From positions 1 to 5,518 of the forward strand of contig CANNNH010000120.1 in NCBI GenBank assembly GCA_947505915.1: DNA of 5,518 bases, written 5' to 3'. The position numbers were made by a program, and so were the translations under genes. Each line of letters begins with the position of its first letter. The stretch's first letter is position 1. The notes beneath the pieces were generated by a model. The model was given only the letters and a program-made list of their open reading frames with translations, was not told where the DNA came from and made no database searches. This document shows positions 1-5,508 of this stretch, one piece after another. The DNA comes from Comamonadaceae bacterium. Its GTDB lineage: Bacteria > Pseudomonadota > Gammaproteobacteria > Burkholderiales > Burkholderiaceae.

Positions 1-198
1 GATACCCCTTCTCTAAGAGCAAGGGCTGCCAGCACCGCAGATTCGGAAAAGGCGCTTGCGGCATATGCCGCAAGGCAGCCTATGGGGCGTCTTGGACGCA
101 GCGATGAAATTGCGCCCTTGATCTGTCACCTGTTGTCAGATGAATCTTCTTTCACCACGGGGGCGGTGTTTGTTTGCGATGGTGGCGTGTGCATGTAG
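1..198 (+). CDS. Short-chain dehydrogenase/reductase, C-terminal 65 residues (5' end outside window)
   Basis: The frame is open from base 1 to a TAG at 196-198; the start codon lies upstream of the window. The visible part is the C-terminal third of a classical NAD(P)-dependent SDR. It has a DTPSL segment at the substrate loop (visible residues 1-5), then QPMGRLGRSDEIAPL (26-40), the LLSDESSFTTG segment (44-54) and the closing DGG (60-62). The Rossmann glycine motif and the Ser-Tyr-Lys catalytic residues would lie upstream and cannot be checked. The TPSL...R loop and the SDESSFTTG end resemble the DHRS6/BDH2-like branch, which includes 2-keto-3-deoxy-L-fuconate dehydrogenase. With a TRAP transporter and sugar-acid dehydratases downstream, oxidation of a 2-keto-3-deoxy sugar acid is a reasonable inference. 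SDR membership is near certain, but the substrate is a guess. A likely terminator follows 15 bases after the stop. Confidence 0.87.
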   Translation, partial: DTPSLRARAASTADSEKALAAYAARQPMGRLGRSDEIAPLICHLLSDESSFTTGAVFVCDGGVCM

Positions 199-213
199 AC
201 CCGGCCGGTACTC

Positions 214-236
214 AGCGCCTGCACAGGTGCTTTTTT
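214..236 (+). terminator. Probable rho-independent terminator after the SDR gene
   Basis: GCGCCT (215-220) pairs with AGGTGC (225-230) around a GCAC loop, with one G-T wobble and a possible extra A-T pair at 214/231. Six consecutive T follow directly (231-236). The stem is short but GC-rich and is correctly placed 15 bases after the SDR stop codon. It would separate the SDR transcript from the downstream cluster. Confidence 0.55.
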
Positions 237-284
237 GTGGCACAATCGCGCAAAAATTCGACAAATCTCTAAGACGGAATCAGT

Positions 285-329
285 ATGAAACTAGTTCGCT
301 ACGGCTCGCTTGGGCTGGAAAAACCTTGA
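285..329 (+). pseudogene. N-terminal remnant of a fumarylacetoacetate hydrolase family gene (14 codons, then stop)
   Basis: An ATG at 285 opens a frame reading MKLVRYGSLGLEKP and then TGA (327-329). This is the typical opening of FAH-family hydrolases annotated as ureidoglycolate lyase or 2,4-diketo-3-deoxy-L-fuconate hydrolase, which commonly begin MKLxRYG...G.EKPG. A weak purine-rich site (GGA at 276-278) precedes the ATG by 6 bases. Full-length members have about 280 residues, and nothing in the following 58 bases continues the family in any frame. The simplest reading is that all but the first codons were deleted and the breakpoint is near 326. The alternative is a short leader peptide whose likeness to FAH is accidental. 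An FAH enzyme is the expected partner of the SDR upstream, because together they oxidise and cleave 2-keto-3-deoxy acids, and this supports the remnant reading. Confidence 0.5.
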
Positions 330-363
330 GCGTTCCCGCTCGGCAGCTCAAGGCCGCCTGAGC
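324..363. repeat. Overlapping inverted repeats between the FAH remnant and dctQ
   Basis: CCTTGAGC (324-331) is perfectly complementary to GCTCAAGG (346-353). Two alternative hairpins share its arms: GAGCG (328-332) with CGCTC (337-341) around a TTCC loop, and GCTCA (346-350) with TGAGC (359-363). The structures are mutually exclusive. No T-run follows, so this is not an intrinsic terminator. It could be a 5'-leader structure for dctQ, which starts 24 bases later, or a palindrome left at a deletion junction. Confidence 0.45.
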
Positions 364-387
364 ATCAAAAAGAGACGCAAAACAGTC

Positions 388-945
388 ATGCAAAAAACAA
401 TCGATCAATCGATCTACTGGTTCTTCAAGTTGCTGGAGCTGCTGGTGGTGGTCTGCATGGTGGCCATGGTCATCATGGTTTTCGGCAACGTGGTGCTGCG
501 TTATGCCTTCAACTCCGGCATTTCCGTTTCGGATGAAATGTCGCGCTACTTCTTTATCTGGCTGACCTACATAGGTGCGATGGTGGCCATGCATGAAGGT
601 GGGCATCTGGGCGTGGACACCCTGATCAAACATTTGCCGGTGATGGGCAAGAAAGTCTGCCTTTTTCTCAGCGAAGCACTGATGCTGTTCTGCAACGGCT
701 TGTTCCTGCTGGGAACGTGGAAGATGCACGATTTACAGGTGACCAATATCTCACCGGTCGTGGGCATTTCCATGATATGGGTGTATGGCATTGGCTACGT
801 GGTGGCCGTGGTGATGGCCATCATCAATCTCAATGTGCTGTACCGCTTGTGCACCGGTCAGATCAGTGAACAGGAGCTGGTGCAGGTGATCGAAACCGAA
901 GGTCTGGCCGAGGTCGAGAAACAATTCAAAGAGGCCAAGGCATGA
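388..945 (+). CDS. dctQ: TRAP transporter small membrane subunit (DctQ family)
   Basis: This 185-residue protein is the small integral-membrane component of a tripartite ATP-independent periplasmic (TRAP) transporter. It joins DctM in the inner membrane and helps dock the substrate-loaded DctP. Four hydrophobic segments are visible, at roughly 12-33, 54-68, 90-110 and 123-150. The family signature runs from FGNVVLRYAF (32-41) through SDEMSRYFFIWLTYIGA (48-64). The C-terminus (about 158-185) is charged, probably cytoplasmic and helical. The length is normal for the family. I chose the ATG at 388. An in-frame TTG at 310 would add 26 basic, non-family residues that overlap the inverted repeats. 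The ribosome binding site is weak (AGAGA at 371-375, long spacer). The stop overlaps the dctM start as ATGA, which implies translational coupling. The symbol is given at family level; the substrate is unknown. Confidence 0.93.
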   Translation: MQKTIDQSIYWFFKLLELLVVVCMVAMVIMVFGNVVLRYAFNSGISVSDEMSRYFFIWLTYIGAMVAMHEGGHLGVDTLIKHLPVMGKKVCLFLSEALMLFCNGLFLLGTWKMHDLQVTNISPVVGISMIWVYGIGYVVAVVMAIINLNVLYRLCTGQISEQELVQVIETEGLAEVEKQFKEAKA

Positions 946-2240
946 CCGTTAGCGTATTCATCCTGAGCCTGTTGGCCGCCATGGCTATCGGCATGCCCAT
1001 CGCCTATGCGCTGCTGGTTTGCGGCGTGACGCTGATGGCTTTTCTGGCAGCAACCAGTGGCCTGGTTACCTTTGACAGCCAGATTCTGGCGCAACGTTTT
1101 GTCGAGGGGGCGGATAACTTTCCGCTGCTGGCCGTTCCTTTCTTTTTGCTGGCTGGCGAGTTCATGAACGCCGGGGGCCTGAGTCGGCGCATCGTTAACC
1201 TGGCGATGGCCTGGGTTGGACACTTTCGTGGCGGTCTGGGTTATGTCACGGTGATTGCAGCCGTCATCATGGCGTCCCTGTCGGGCTCGGCGGTGGCCGA
1301 CACGGCAGCGCTGGCCGCTTTGCTGATTCCCATGATGCGTGCAGCGGGCTATAACATCGGCAGGGCTTCCGGGCTGATTGCCTCGGGCGGCATCATTGCG
1401 CCGGTCATTCCGCCTTCCATCGGCATGATTATTTTTGGTGTGGCCGGCAATGTGTCCATCACCAAGCTGTTTCTGGCCGGCATTGTGCCGGGCATTTTGA
1501 TGGGCGTGGCCATCGGCCTGACCTGGTGGTGGGTGGCCAAAAAAGAAAATGTTCCGCCGGGCCCGCGCGTCAGCATGCCTGATCGCCTGAAGATCACGGC
1601 TGAAGGCGGCTTTGCATTGGCGCTGCCGGTGCTGATCATCGGCGGCATGAAGTTCGGCGTATTCACCCCGACCGAAGCCGCCGTGGTGGCTGCGGTCTAC
1701 AGCTTTGTGGTGGGCATGTTCATTTACCGCGAGCTCAAGTTCAAAGCCTTGTACAAATTGATATTGGCGGCCGGTAAAACCACGGCGGTGGTGATGTTCC
1801 TGGTGGCGGCGGCCATGGTCAGTGCCTGGTTGATCACGGTGGCCAACATTCCGACCGAAGTCGCCAATATGTTGTCGCCTTTCATGGACAACAAAATACT
1901 GTTGATGTTTGTCATGATGGTGCTGATTGTGATCGTCGGTACCGCGCTTGACTTCACGCCAACCGTCTTGATCCTCACACCAGTTCTCATGCCGGTGGTG
2001 CTCAAGGCCGGCATTGACCCGGTCTACTTTGGTGTGATGTTCATCATGAACAATGCCATCGGTTTGATCACCCCGCCCGTGGGCACCGTGCTCAATGTGG
2101 TTTGCGGTGTCGCCAAGATCAGCATGGATGACGCCTTCAAAGGGGTGTTGCCCTTTTTGCTGGCCCAATTGACCGTGCTGTTTTTGCTGGTATTGTTCCC
2201 CTCCATTGTTTTGGTGCCGCTCCAGTGGTGGATGCGCTGA
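942..2240 (+). CDS. dctM: TRAP transporter large membrane subunit (DctM family)
   Basis: At 432 residues this is a full-length DctM protein, the sodium-coupled transport subunit of a TRAP system, with about a dozen hydrophobic segments spread over its whole length. Family motifs appear in order: PFFLLAGEFMN (66-76), SLSGSAVADTAAL (112-124), SGGIIAPVIPPSIGMIIFG (148-166), FTPTEAAVVAA (241-251), and a C-terminal half-repeat with LDFTPTVLILTPVLMPV (336-352), GIDPVYFG (357-364) and GLITPPVGTVLN (374-385). The two PP-containing hairpins (148-166 and 374-385) correspond to the inverted-repeat re-entrant loops that form the sodium and substrate sites in this superfamily. The start codon ATG (942) overlaps the dctQ stop, so the two membrane subunits are coupled. 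I see no frameshift or missing motif. Confidence 0.97.
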   Translation: MTVSVFILSLLAAMAIGMPIAYALLVCGVTLMAFLAATSGLVTFDSQILAQRFVEGADNFPLLAVPFFLLAGEFMNAGGLSRRIVNLAMAWVGHFRGGLGYVTVIAAVIMASLSGSAVADTAALAALLIPMMRAAGYNIGRASGLIASGGIIAPVIPPSIGMIIFGVAGNVSITKLFLAGIVPGILMGVAIGLTWWWVAKKENVPPGPRVSMPDRLKITAEGGFALALPVLIIGGMKFGVFTPTEAAVVAAVYSFVVGMFIYRELKFKALYKLILAAGKTTAVVMFLVAAAMVSAWLITVANIPTEVANMLSPFMDNKILLMFVMMVLIVIVGTALDFTPTVLILTPVLMPVVLKAGIDPVYFGVMFIMNNAIGLITPPVGTVLNVVCGVAKISMDDAFKGVLPFLLAQLTVLFLLVLFPSIVLVPLQWWMR

Positions 2241-2247
2241 TTTTTTT
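2223..2247 (+). terminator. Weak hairpin plus T-run at the dctM/dctP boundary
   Basis: CAGTG (2223-2227) can pair with CGCTG (2235-2239) with one wobble and a 7-base loop. One A and seven T follow (2241-2247). The stem is only five pairs and overlaps the dctM stop codon, so full termination is unlikely. It might act as a leaky terminator or as an mRNA end-point that allows different dctP and dctQM levels. Confidence 0.2.
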
Positions 2248-2276
2248 GTTAATGTTCCCCCCTCGTGTTTTTTATA

Positions 2277-2282
2277 AAGGAG
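2277..2282 (+). promoter_or_regulatory. Strong Shine-Dalgarno site for dctP
   Basis: AAGGAG lies 6 bases before the ATG at 2289. It decides the start over an in-frame GTG at 2265 that lies upstream of this site. It is the best ribosome binding site in the window, which fits the need for excess periplasmic receptor over the membrane subunits. Confidence 0.75.
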
Positions 2283-2288
2283 ACTTGT

Positions 2289-3299
2289 ATGTTTAAACGT
2301 AGAACCCTCGCTTCAGCCCTGGCTGCTGCTACTTTGCTGGTCGCAACGTCCAGCTTTGCTCAATTTGCCGATCGCACCATCAAGTTCACCAATGGCGTGA
2401 ACGAAGACCACCCTGTGGGCGTGGGCGTGAAGAAAATGCAGGAAGTGCTGGCGGCCAAAACCGGCGGCAAGCTCAAAATCAGCGCCTTCTGGGGCGGCTC
2501 TGCCGGCGGTGACTTGCCTGCCACGCAAGCTCTGCGCGCCGGCACGCAAGAGATGGTTTGCACCTCGAGCTCACCTTTGGTGGGCATCGTGAAGGAACTG
2601 GGCGCGTTTGACCTGCCTTTCCTGTTTGCCAATGAAAGAGAAGCCGATGCCGTGCTGGACGGTCCGGCTGGCGTGTACTTCAACAAGAAGCTGGAAGAAG
2701 CCGGCCTGGTGAATCTGGCTTATTGGGAAAACGGCTTTCGCAACCTGACCAACAGCAAGCGCCCGGTCACCAAGGTGGAAGACTTTGACGGCGTCAAAGT
2801 GCGTGTCATGCAAAACAACATCTTTATTGACACTTTCAAGACCCTGGGCACCAACGCTGTGCCAATGGCCTTTGGTGAAGTGTTCACGGCGCTGGAAACC
2901 AAAACCATCGACGGTCAGGAAAATCCGTTTGTCACCATTGAGACATCCAAGTTCAATGAAGTGCAGAAGTATCTGTCGGTCACGCGCCATGCTTACACGC
3001 CTTTCCTGGTGCTTTACAGCAAGAAACTGTGGGACCAGTTGAGCGCGCAAGAGCAAGCCGTGCTGCGCGAAGCGGCCCGTGAAGGCCAGAAAGTCCAGCG
3101 CGCCGCGAATCGCACGCTCAATGAGAAATCTCTCGCTGCGCTGAGAACCAAAGGCATGCAGGTCAACGAGATCTCTCCGGCCGAGATGAAGCGTATTACA
3201 GACAAGATCCGCCCTGTCTATGACAAGAACATTCCCACCATCGGTGCTGAAGCCGTTAACGTGGTCTGGGATGCCTTGAAGAAATCACGCGGCGGCTGA
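2289..3299 (+). CDS. dctP: TRAP transporter periplasmic substrate-binding protein (DctP family)
   Basis: This 336-residue protein is the extracytoplasmic receptor that captures the acid substrate and delivers it to DctQM. It has a Sec signal peptide: basic start MFKRR, hydrophobic core about 6-20, and a likely cut after SSFA (24|25). The mature part follows the DctP fold: FTNGVNEDHPVG (33-44), KLKISAFWGGSAGG (61-74), LGAFDLPFLF (104-113), then the signature region GVKVRVMQNNIF (168-179). Arg172 in that region is the conserved arginine that binds the substrate carboxylate in this family. GFRNLTNSKRPV (149-160) and DGQENPF (208-214) line the usual pocket. Carboxylate binding is therefore expected. 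With sugar-acid dehydratases downstream, a uronate or aldonate is more likely than a C4-dicarboxylate, but this is inference. A strong terminator closes the transporter operon just after it. Confidence 0.96.
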   Translation: MFKRRTLASALAAATLLVATSSFAQFADRTIKFTNGVNEDHPVGVGVKKMQEVLAAKTGGKLKISAFWGGSAGGDLPATQALRAGTQEMVCTSSSPLVGIVKELGAFDLPFLFANEREADAVLDGPAGVYFNKKLEEAGLVNLAYWENGFRNLTNSKRPVTKVEDFDGVKVRVMQNNIFIDTFKTLGTNAVPMAFGEVFTALETKTIDGQENPFVTIETSKFNEVQKYLSVTRHAYTPFLVLYSKKLWDQLSAQEQAVLREAAREGQKVQRAANRTLNEKSLAALRTKGMQVNEISPAEMKRITDKIRPVYDKNIPTIGAEAVNVVWDALKKSRGG

Positions 3300-3314
3300 A
3301 ACGCCCGCTGATAC

Positions 3315-3345
3315 AGCCGCCGGGGTAAGCCCTGGCGGCTTTTTT
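3315..3345 (+). terminator. Strong rho-independent terminator after dctP
   Basis: An 11-pair stem, AGCCGCCGGGG (3315-3325) with CCCTGGCGGCT (3330-3340), closes around a TAAG loop with a single G-T wobble. It runs into six T (3340-3345). It lies 16 bases after the dctP stop and 42 bases before the dehydratase start, so the dehydratase needs read-through or a promoter of its own. I see no convincing promoter in 3346-3386. Confidence 0.92.
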
Positions 3346-3375
3346 CATTCCTTGATTGATTTGCCACAACCTCAC

Positions 3376-3379
3376 GAGG
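3376..3379 (+). promoter_or_regulatory. Ribosome binding site supporting a TTG start
   Basis: GAGG sits 7 bases before the TTG at 3387. The encoded N-terminus ([10 protein letters not shown] after the initiator) matches where enolase-superfamily proteins usually begin. The first in-frame ATG is 35 codons further on and would remove the first strands of the capping domain. TTG is therefore the probable start. Confidence 0.6.
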
Positions 3380-3386
3380 CCAACCC

Positions 3387-4595
3387 TTGAAGATCACCAA
3401 CGTAGAAACTGTCCGGCTCGGCGAGTTCCCCAATATCATCTGGGTGCGCATTCACACCGATGAGGGCCTGACCGGTCTGGGTGAAACCTTCATGGGCGCA
3501 GCGGCGGTCGAGGCTTACATCCATGAGTGGGTCGGCCCTAAGCTGATCGGCAAAGACCCTTTGGCCATCGAGTCGCGCAACCGTGACATCACGGGTTACC
3601 TGGGCTGGCGGGGTTCCGGCGCTGAAACGCGTGGCAACTCTGCCGTGGACATTGCGCTGTGGGATATTTTTGGCAAAGCCGCCAACATGCCGGTCTATAC
3701 CGCGCTGGGCGGCAAGAGCCGCGACGACATCCGTATTTACAACACCTGCGCCGGCTACCAGTACGTGCGCAGCACCACCAACCAGTCCAGTGCGAACTGG
3801 GGCATCGACGCCGCTAAAAAATCAGCCGGCCCTTACGAAGACCTGGAGGGTTTTCTCAACCGCGCCGGCGAACTGGCCGAGTCGCTGCTGTCTGAGGGCA
3901 TCACCGGCATGAAGATCTGGCCGTTTGACCCGGCTGCCGAAAAAAGCCACGGCCAGTACATCAGCAACGCCGACCTTGACTTGGCGCTCGAACCCTTTCG
4001 CAAGATTCGCGATGCGGTGGGCCAGAAGATGGACATCATGGTCGAGTTCCACAGCCTGTGGCGATTGCCCATGGCACAAAAAATCTCACGCGCCCTCAAG
4101 CCTTTCAATACCTTTTGGCATGAAGACGCGATCCGCATGGACAGCCTGGATTTACTCAAGCAGTACGCCAAAGACTGCGACGCGCTGATCTGCGCCAGCG
4201 AAACCCTCAGCTATAAATGGGGCTTCAAGGACTATCTGCAAACCGGCGTGGCCGGCGTCGTGATGCCTGACCTCAGTTGGTGCGGTGGCCTGTCGGAAGG
4301 CCGCAAAATTGCCGCGCTGGCCGACGCCTGGCAGCTGCCGGTGGCGCCGCATGACTGCACCGGTCCGGTGGTCTGGACGGCTTCCAGCCATTTGTCATTG
4401 CACGCGCCCAACGCCCTGGTGCAGGAAAGCGTGCGCGCTTTCTACACCGGCTGGTACAAAGAACTGGTCACTGAGTTGCCCGTAGTCAAAAACGGCATGC
4501 TCAGCCTGGGCGATAAACCGGGCCTGGGCCTTGAACTTCTGCCCGACCTGCATTTGCGCGCTGACGCCATCGTGCGCAACACCAGTAGCGCCTGA
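3387..4595 (+). CDS. Enolase-superfamily sugar-acid dehydratase (galactonate/mannonate dehydratase-like)
   Basis: This 402-residue protein is a complete mandelate racemase/muconate lactonizing enzyme family member. It has the N-terminal capping domain (1 to about 120) and a modified TIM barrel with the usual C-terminal end. It should remove water from a sugar acid to give a 2-keto-3-deoxy acid, using Mg2+. Candidate metal ligands are Glu220, Glu246 and Glu272, spaced 26 and 26. His222 follows the first ligand by two, and His322 lies 50 after the third. As recalled, galactonate dehydratase (D183, H185, E209, E235, H285) and mannonate dehydratase (D210, H212, E236, E262, H312) share exactly this spacing. 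Lys176 (GMKIW) occupies the second-strand lysine position and Glu347 (VQES) the late conserved glutamate. The oddity is Glu instead of Asp at the first ligand (VEFHSLW, 219-225). It starts with TTG after a strong terminator. The dehydratase class is likely; the substrate is unknown. Confidence 0.93.
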   Translation: MKITNVETVRLGEFPNIIWVRIHTDEGLTGLGETFMGAAAVEAYIHEWVGPKLIGKDPLAIESRNRDITGYLGWRGSGAETRGNSAVDIALWDIFGKAANMPVYTALGGKSRDDIRIYNTCAGYQYVRSTTNQSSANWGIDAAKKSAGPYEDLEGFLNRAGELAESLLSEGITGMKIWPFDPAAEKSHGQYISNADLDLALEPFRKIRDAVGQKMDIMVEFHSLWRLPMAQKISRALKPFNTFWHEDAIRMDSLDLLKQYAKDCDALICASETLSYKWGFKDYLQTGVAGVVMPDLSWCGGLSEGRKIAALADAWQLPVAPHDCTGPVVWTASSHLSLHAPNALVQESVRAFYTGWYKELVTELPVVKNGMLSLGDKPGLGLELLPDLHLRADAIVRNTSSA

Positions 4596-4618
4596 TTTTT
4601 TCACTCACAAGGCCCAAG

Positions 4619-5122
4619 ATGAAAATCAAATCCGTCAAACCCTTCATCCTGCATGTGCCGGTGACCGGCTCGCAGATTGCCGACAGCACGCACAGCATCT
4701 CGCACTGGGGTGTGGTGGGCGCGCAGATCGAAACTGAAGACGGTTTGACGGGCTATGGTTTCACCGGCACGCACGCGCACCTGGCCAGTGACCAGCTGAT
4801 CACCCGCTGTATTGAGACCTGCCATGCGCCTCTGCTGGTCGGTGAAGACAGCCGCGATATCACGCGCTTGTGGCAAAAACTGGCGCGCAATCCGGCGCTG
4901 CAATGGGTGGGCCGCGCCGGCATCACCAGTCTGGCGCATGCGGCCATTGATGTGGCGTTGTGGGACCTCAAGGCCAAGGCGGCCGGCCAGCCGCTGTGGA
5001 AAGTGCTGGGCGGGCAAATTCGCGACAAGGTTCGGGCCGATGGCTCGCTCTACGCGGCACAGGAAAAATGGATCGGCCGCTCCTTCAAGGATATGCCAAC
5101 CGTGGCCCCGATAAATGATTGA
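4619..5122 (+). pseudogene. Second enolase-superfamily gene, truncated and fused in frame to a foreign tail
   Basis: The 167-residue frame starts at an ATG 6 bases after AAGG (4609-4612) and 23 bases after the previous dehydratase, so the two look co-transcribed. Residues 1 to about 138 are a good mandelate racemase-type capping domain: [29 protein letters not shown] (37-50), then [20 protein letters not shown] (106-125) and LGGQIRDKV (130-138). Full-length relatives have about 370-400 residues. All barrel residues are absent: the lysine strand, the three acidic metal ligands and the histidine base. It cannot be an active dehydratase. From about residue 139 the sequence no longer resembles the family and looks like an ABC binding-protein tail. 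It is distinct from the intact upstream dehydratase, not a tandem copy. The truncation is certain; whether a short protein is made is not known. Confidence 0.8.
5033..5122 (+). pseudogene. Possible C-terminal remnant of an amino-acid ABC transporter binding protein
   Basis: The last ~28 codons of the truncated dehydratase frame read [20 protein letters not shown] and end [16 protein letters not shown] segment, a short helix and then KWxG is the usual C-terminal pattern of family 3 (polar amino acid) periplasmic binding proteins, where it is followed by a short tail and the stop. It is not an enolase-superfamily pattern. The left boundary is approximate (about 5030-5045). It is supported by the next fragment, which looks like the start of an ABC permease, because binding protein then permease is the standard gene order. 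This is recognition from memory of a short stretch. Confidence 0.42.
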
Positions 5123-5133
5123 TCGCATAGGGC

Positions 5134-5166
5134 GCGGCTACCAAACGGGTCAAAAAGCGTAGCCGC
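5134..5166. repeat. 8-bp perfect inverted repeat (hairpin) between two gene fragments
   Basis: GCGGCTAC (5134-5141) is exactly complementary to GTAGCCGC (5159-5166), with 17 bases between the arms. It lies 11 bases after the stop at 5122 and ends one base before the ATG at 5168. There is no T-run, so it is not a standard intrinsic terminator. It may be an intergenic mRNA-processing or stabilising hairpin of the donor ABC operon, as is common between a binding protein and its permease. Confidence 0.5.
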
Positions 5167-5167
5167 C

Positions 5168-5221
5168 ATGACTGCGGACGCTTTCATCACACTGCTTTGG
5201 GGGGCGGGGATCACTTTGGCC
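5168..5221 (+). pseudogene. Possible N-terminal remnant of a polar amino-acid ABC permease
   Basis: An ATG at 5168 begins MTADAFITLLWGAGITLALS, which resembles the first residues of polar amino-acid ABC permeases: a short start, then LLxGAGxTLxLS entering the first membrane helix. The frame stays open to a TGA at 5282-5284, but after about 5225 its residues (NCPMYPHCRK) are not membrane-like. In the other frame a Bug-family receptor becomes recognisable there. The breakpoint is therefore about 5215-5228. No good ribosome binding site is visible. The identification depends on about 18 residues plus the binding-protein-like tail just upstream. Confidence 0.35.
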
Positions 5222-5508
5222 CTCTCGCTGAATTGCCCAATGTACCCACATTGTCGGAAGCTGGGGTCTCGGGTTTTGAGATGAGTACTTGGTATGGTGT
5301 TTTTGTTACTGCGGGTACGCCACCTGATGTCGTAGCTAAGTTGCAAACTGAACTGGCGCGAATCATTAAGTTGCCTGATGTTCAGACCAAACTCAAGGGT
5401 TTAGGTGGAGAACCAGGAAATATGAGCCCAGATGAATTTAGCAAAATGAACAAGCAAGATTTTGAAAAATTCGGAAAGTTGATCAAGCAAGCAAATATCA
5501 AAATGTGA
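5221..5508 (+). pseudogene. C-terminal fragment of a Bug/TctC tripartite tricarboxylate receptor
   Basis: The frame from about 5221 to a TGA at 5506-5508 gives about 95 residues of the C-terminal lobe of a Bug-family (TctC) periplasmic solute receptor. Signatures in order are LPNVPTLSEAGVSGFEMSTW, YGVFVTAGTPPDVVAKL, LPDVQTKLKGLGGEPGNMSP and DEFSKMNKQDFEKFGKLIKQ, ending ANIKM. Family members have about 320 residues, so the signal peptide and the N-terminal two-thirds are missing. A TTG at 5197 keeps the frame open further upstream, but those codons (GGGDHFG) are not Bug-like. Bases 5281-5518 are about 40% GC by hand count, against about 67% in 4861-5040, so this piece has a different origin or history. 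It is not expected to be a functional receptor. Confidence 0.86.

Noticed and set aside
239..253. TGGCAC...GCA resembling a sigma-54 promoter upstream of the FAH remnant
   Set aside because: Only nine bases separate GG and GC instead of the required ten, and the -12 element is poor. CACAAT (241-246) could be a sigma-70 -10 box, but no acceptable -35 box lies at the right distance.
140..361. A 73-codon open frame with an ATG at 140, ending SVPARQLKAA and TGA at 359-361
   Set aside because: It starts inside the SDR gene in another frame and crosses the terminator-like hairpin. It has no recognisable family features, and its start has no good ribosome binding site. The last ten residues could be the end of a deleted gene, but that is too short to name.
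310..387. TTG at 310 as an upstream start of dctQ
   Set aside because: It would add 26 basic residues not typical of DctQ and overlaps the inverted repeats; the ATG at 388 gives a normal family length and N-terminus.
858..2168. A 436-codon minus-strand open frame opposite dctM
   Set aside because: Its translation is very rich in His, Gln, Arg and Asp, as expected from the antisense of a GC-rich membrane-protein gene. The plus strand carries complete DctM motifs.
2265..2288. GTG at 2265 as the start of dctP
   Set aside because: It precedes the strong AAGGAG site at 2277-2282 and would disturb a normal Sec signal peptide that starts at the ATG at 2289.
4601..5128. A 175-codon minus-strand open frame opposite the truncated dehydratase
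   Set aside because: It is a shadow of the plus-strand gene; the plus frame shows clear enolase-superfamily motifs and a ribosome binding site.
5115..5161. Short frame ATGATTGA... (15 codons) overlapping the stop at 5122
   Set aside because: The ATGATTGA overlap looks like translational coupling, but the product has no recognisable features and the frame closes in the hairpin.
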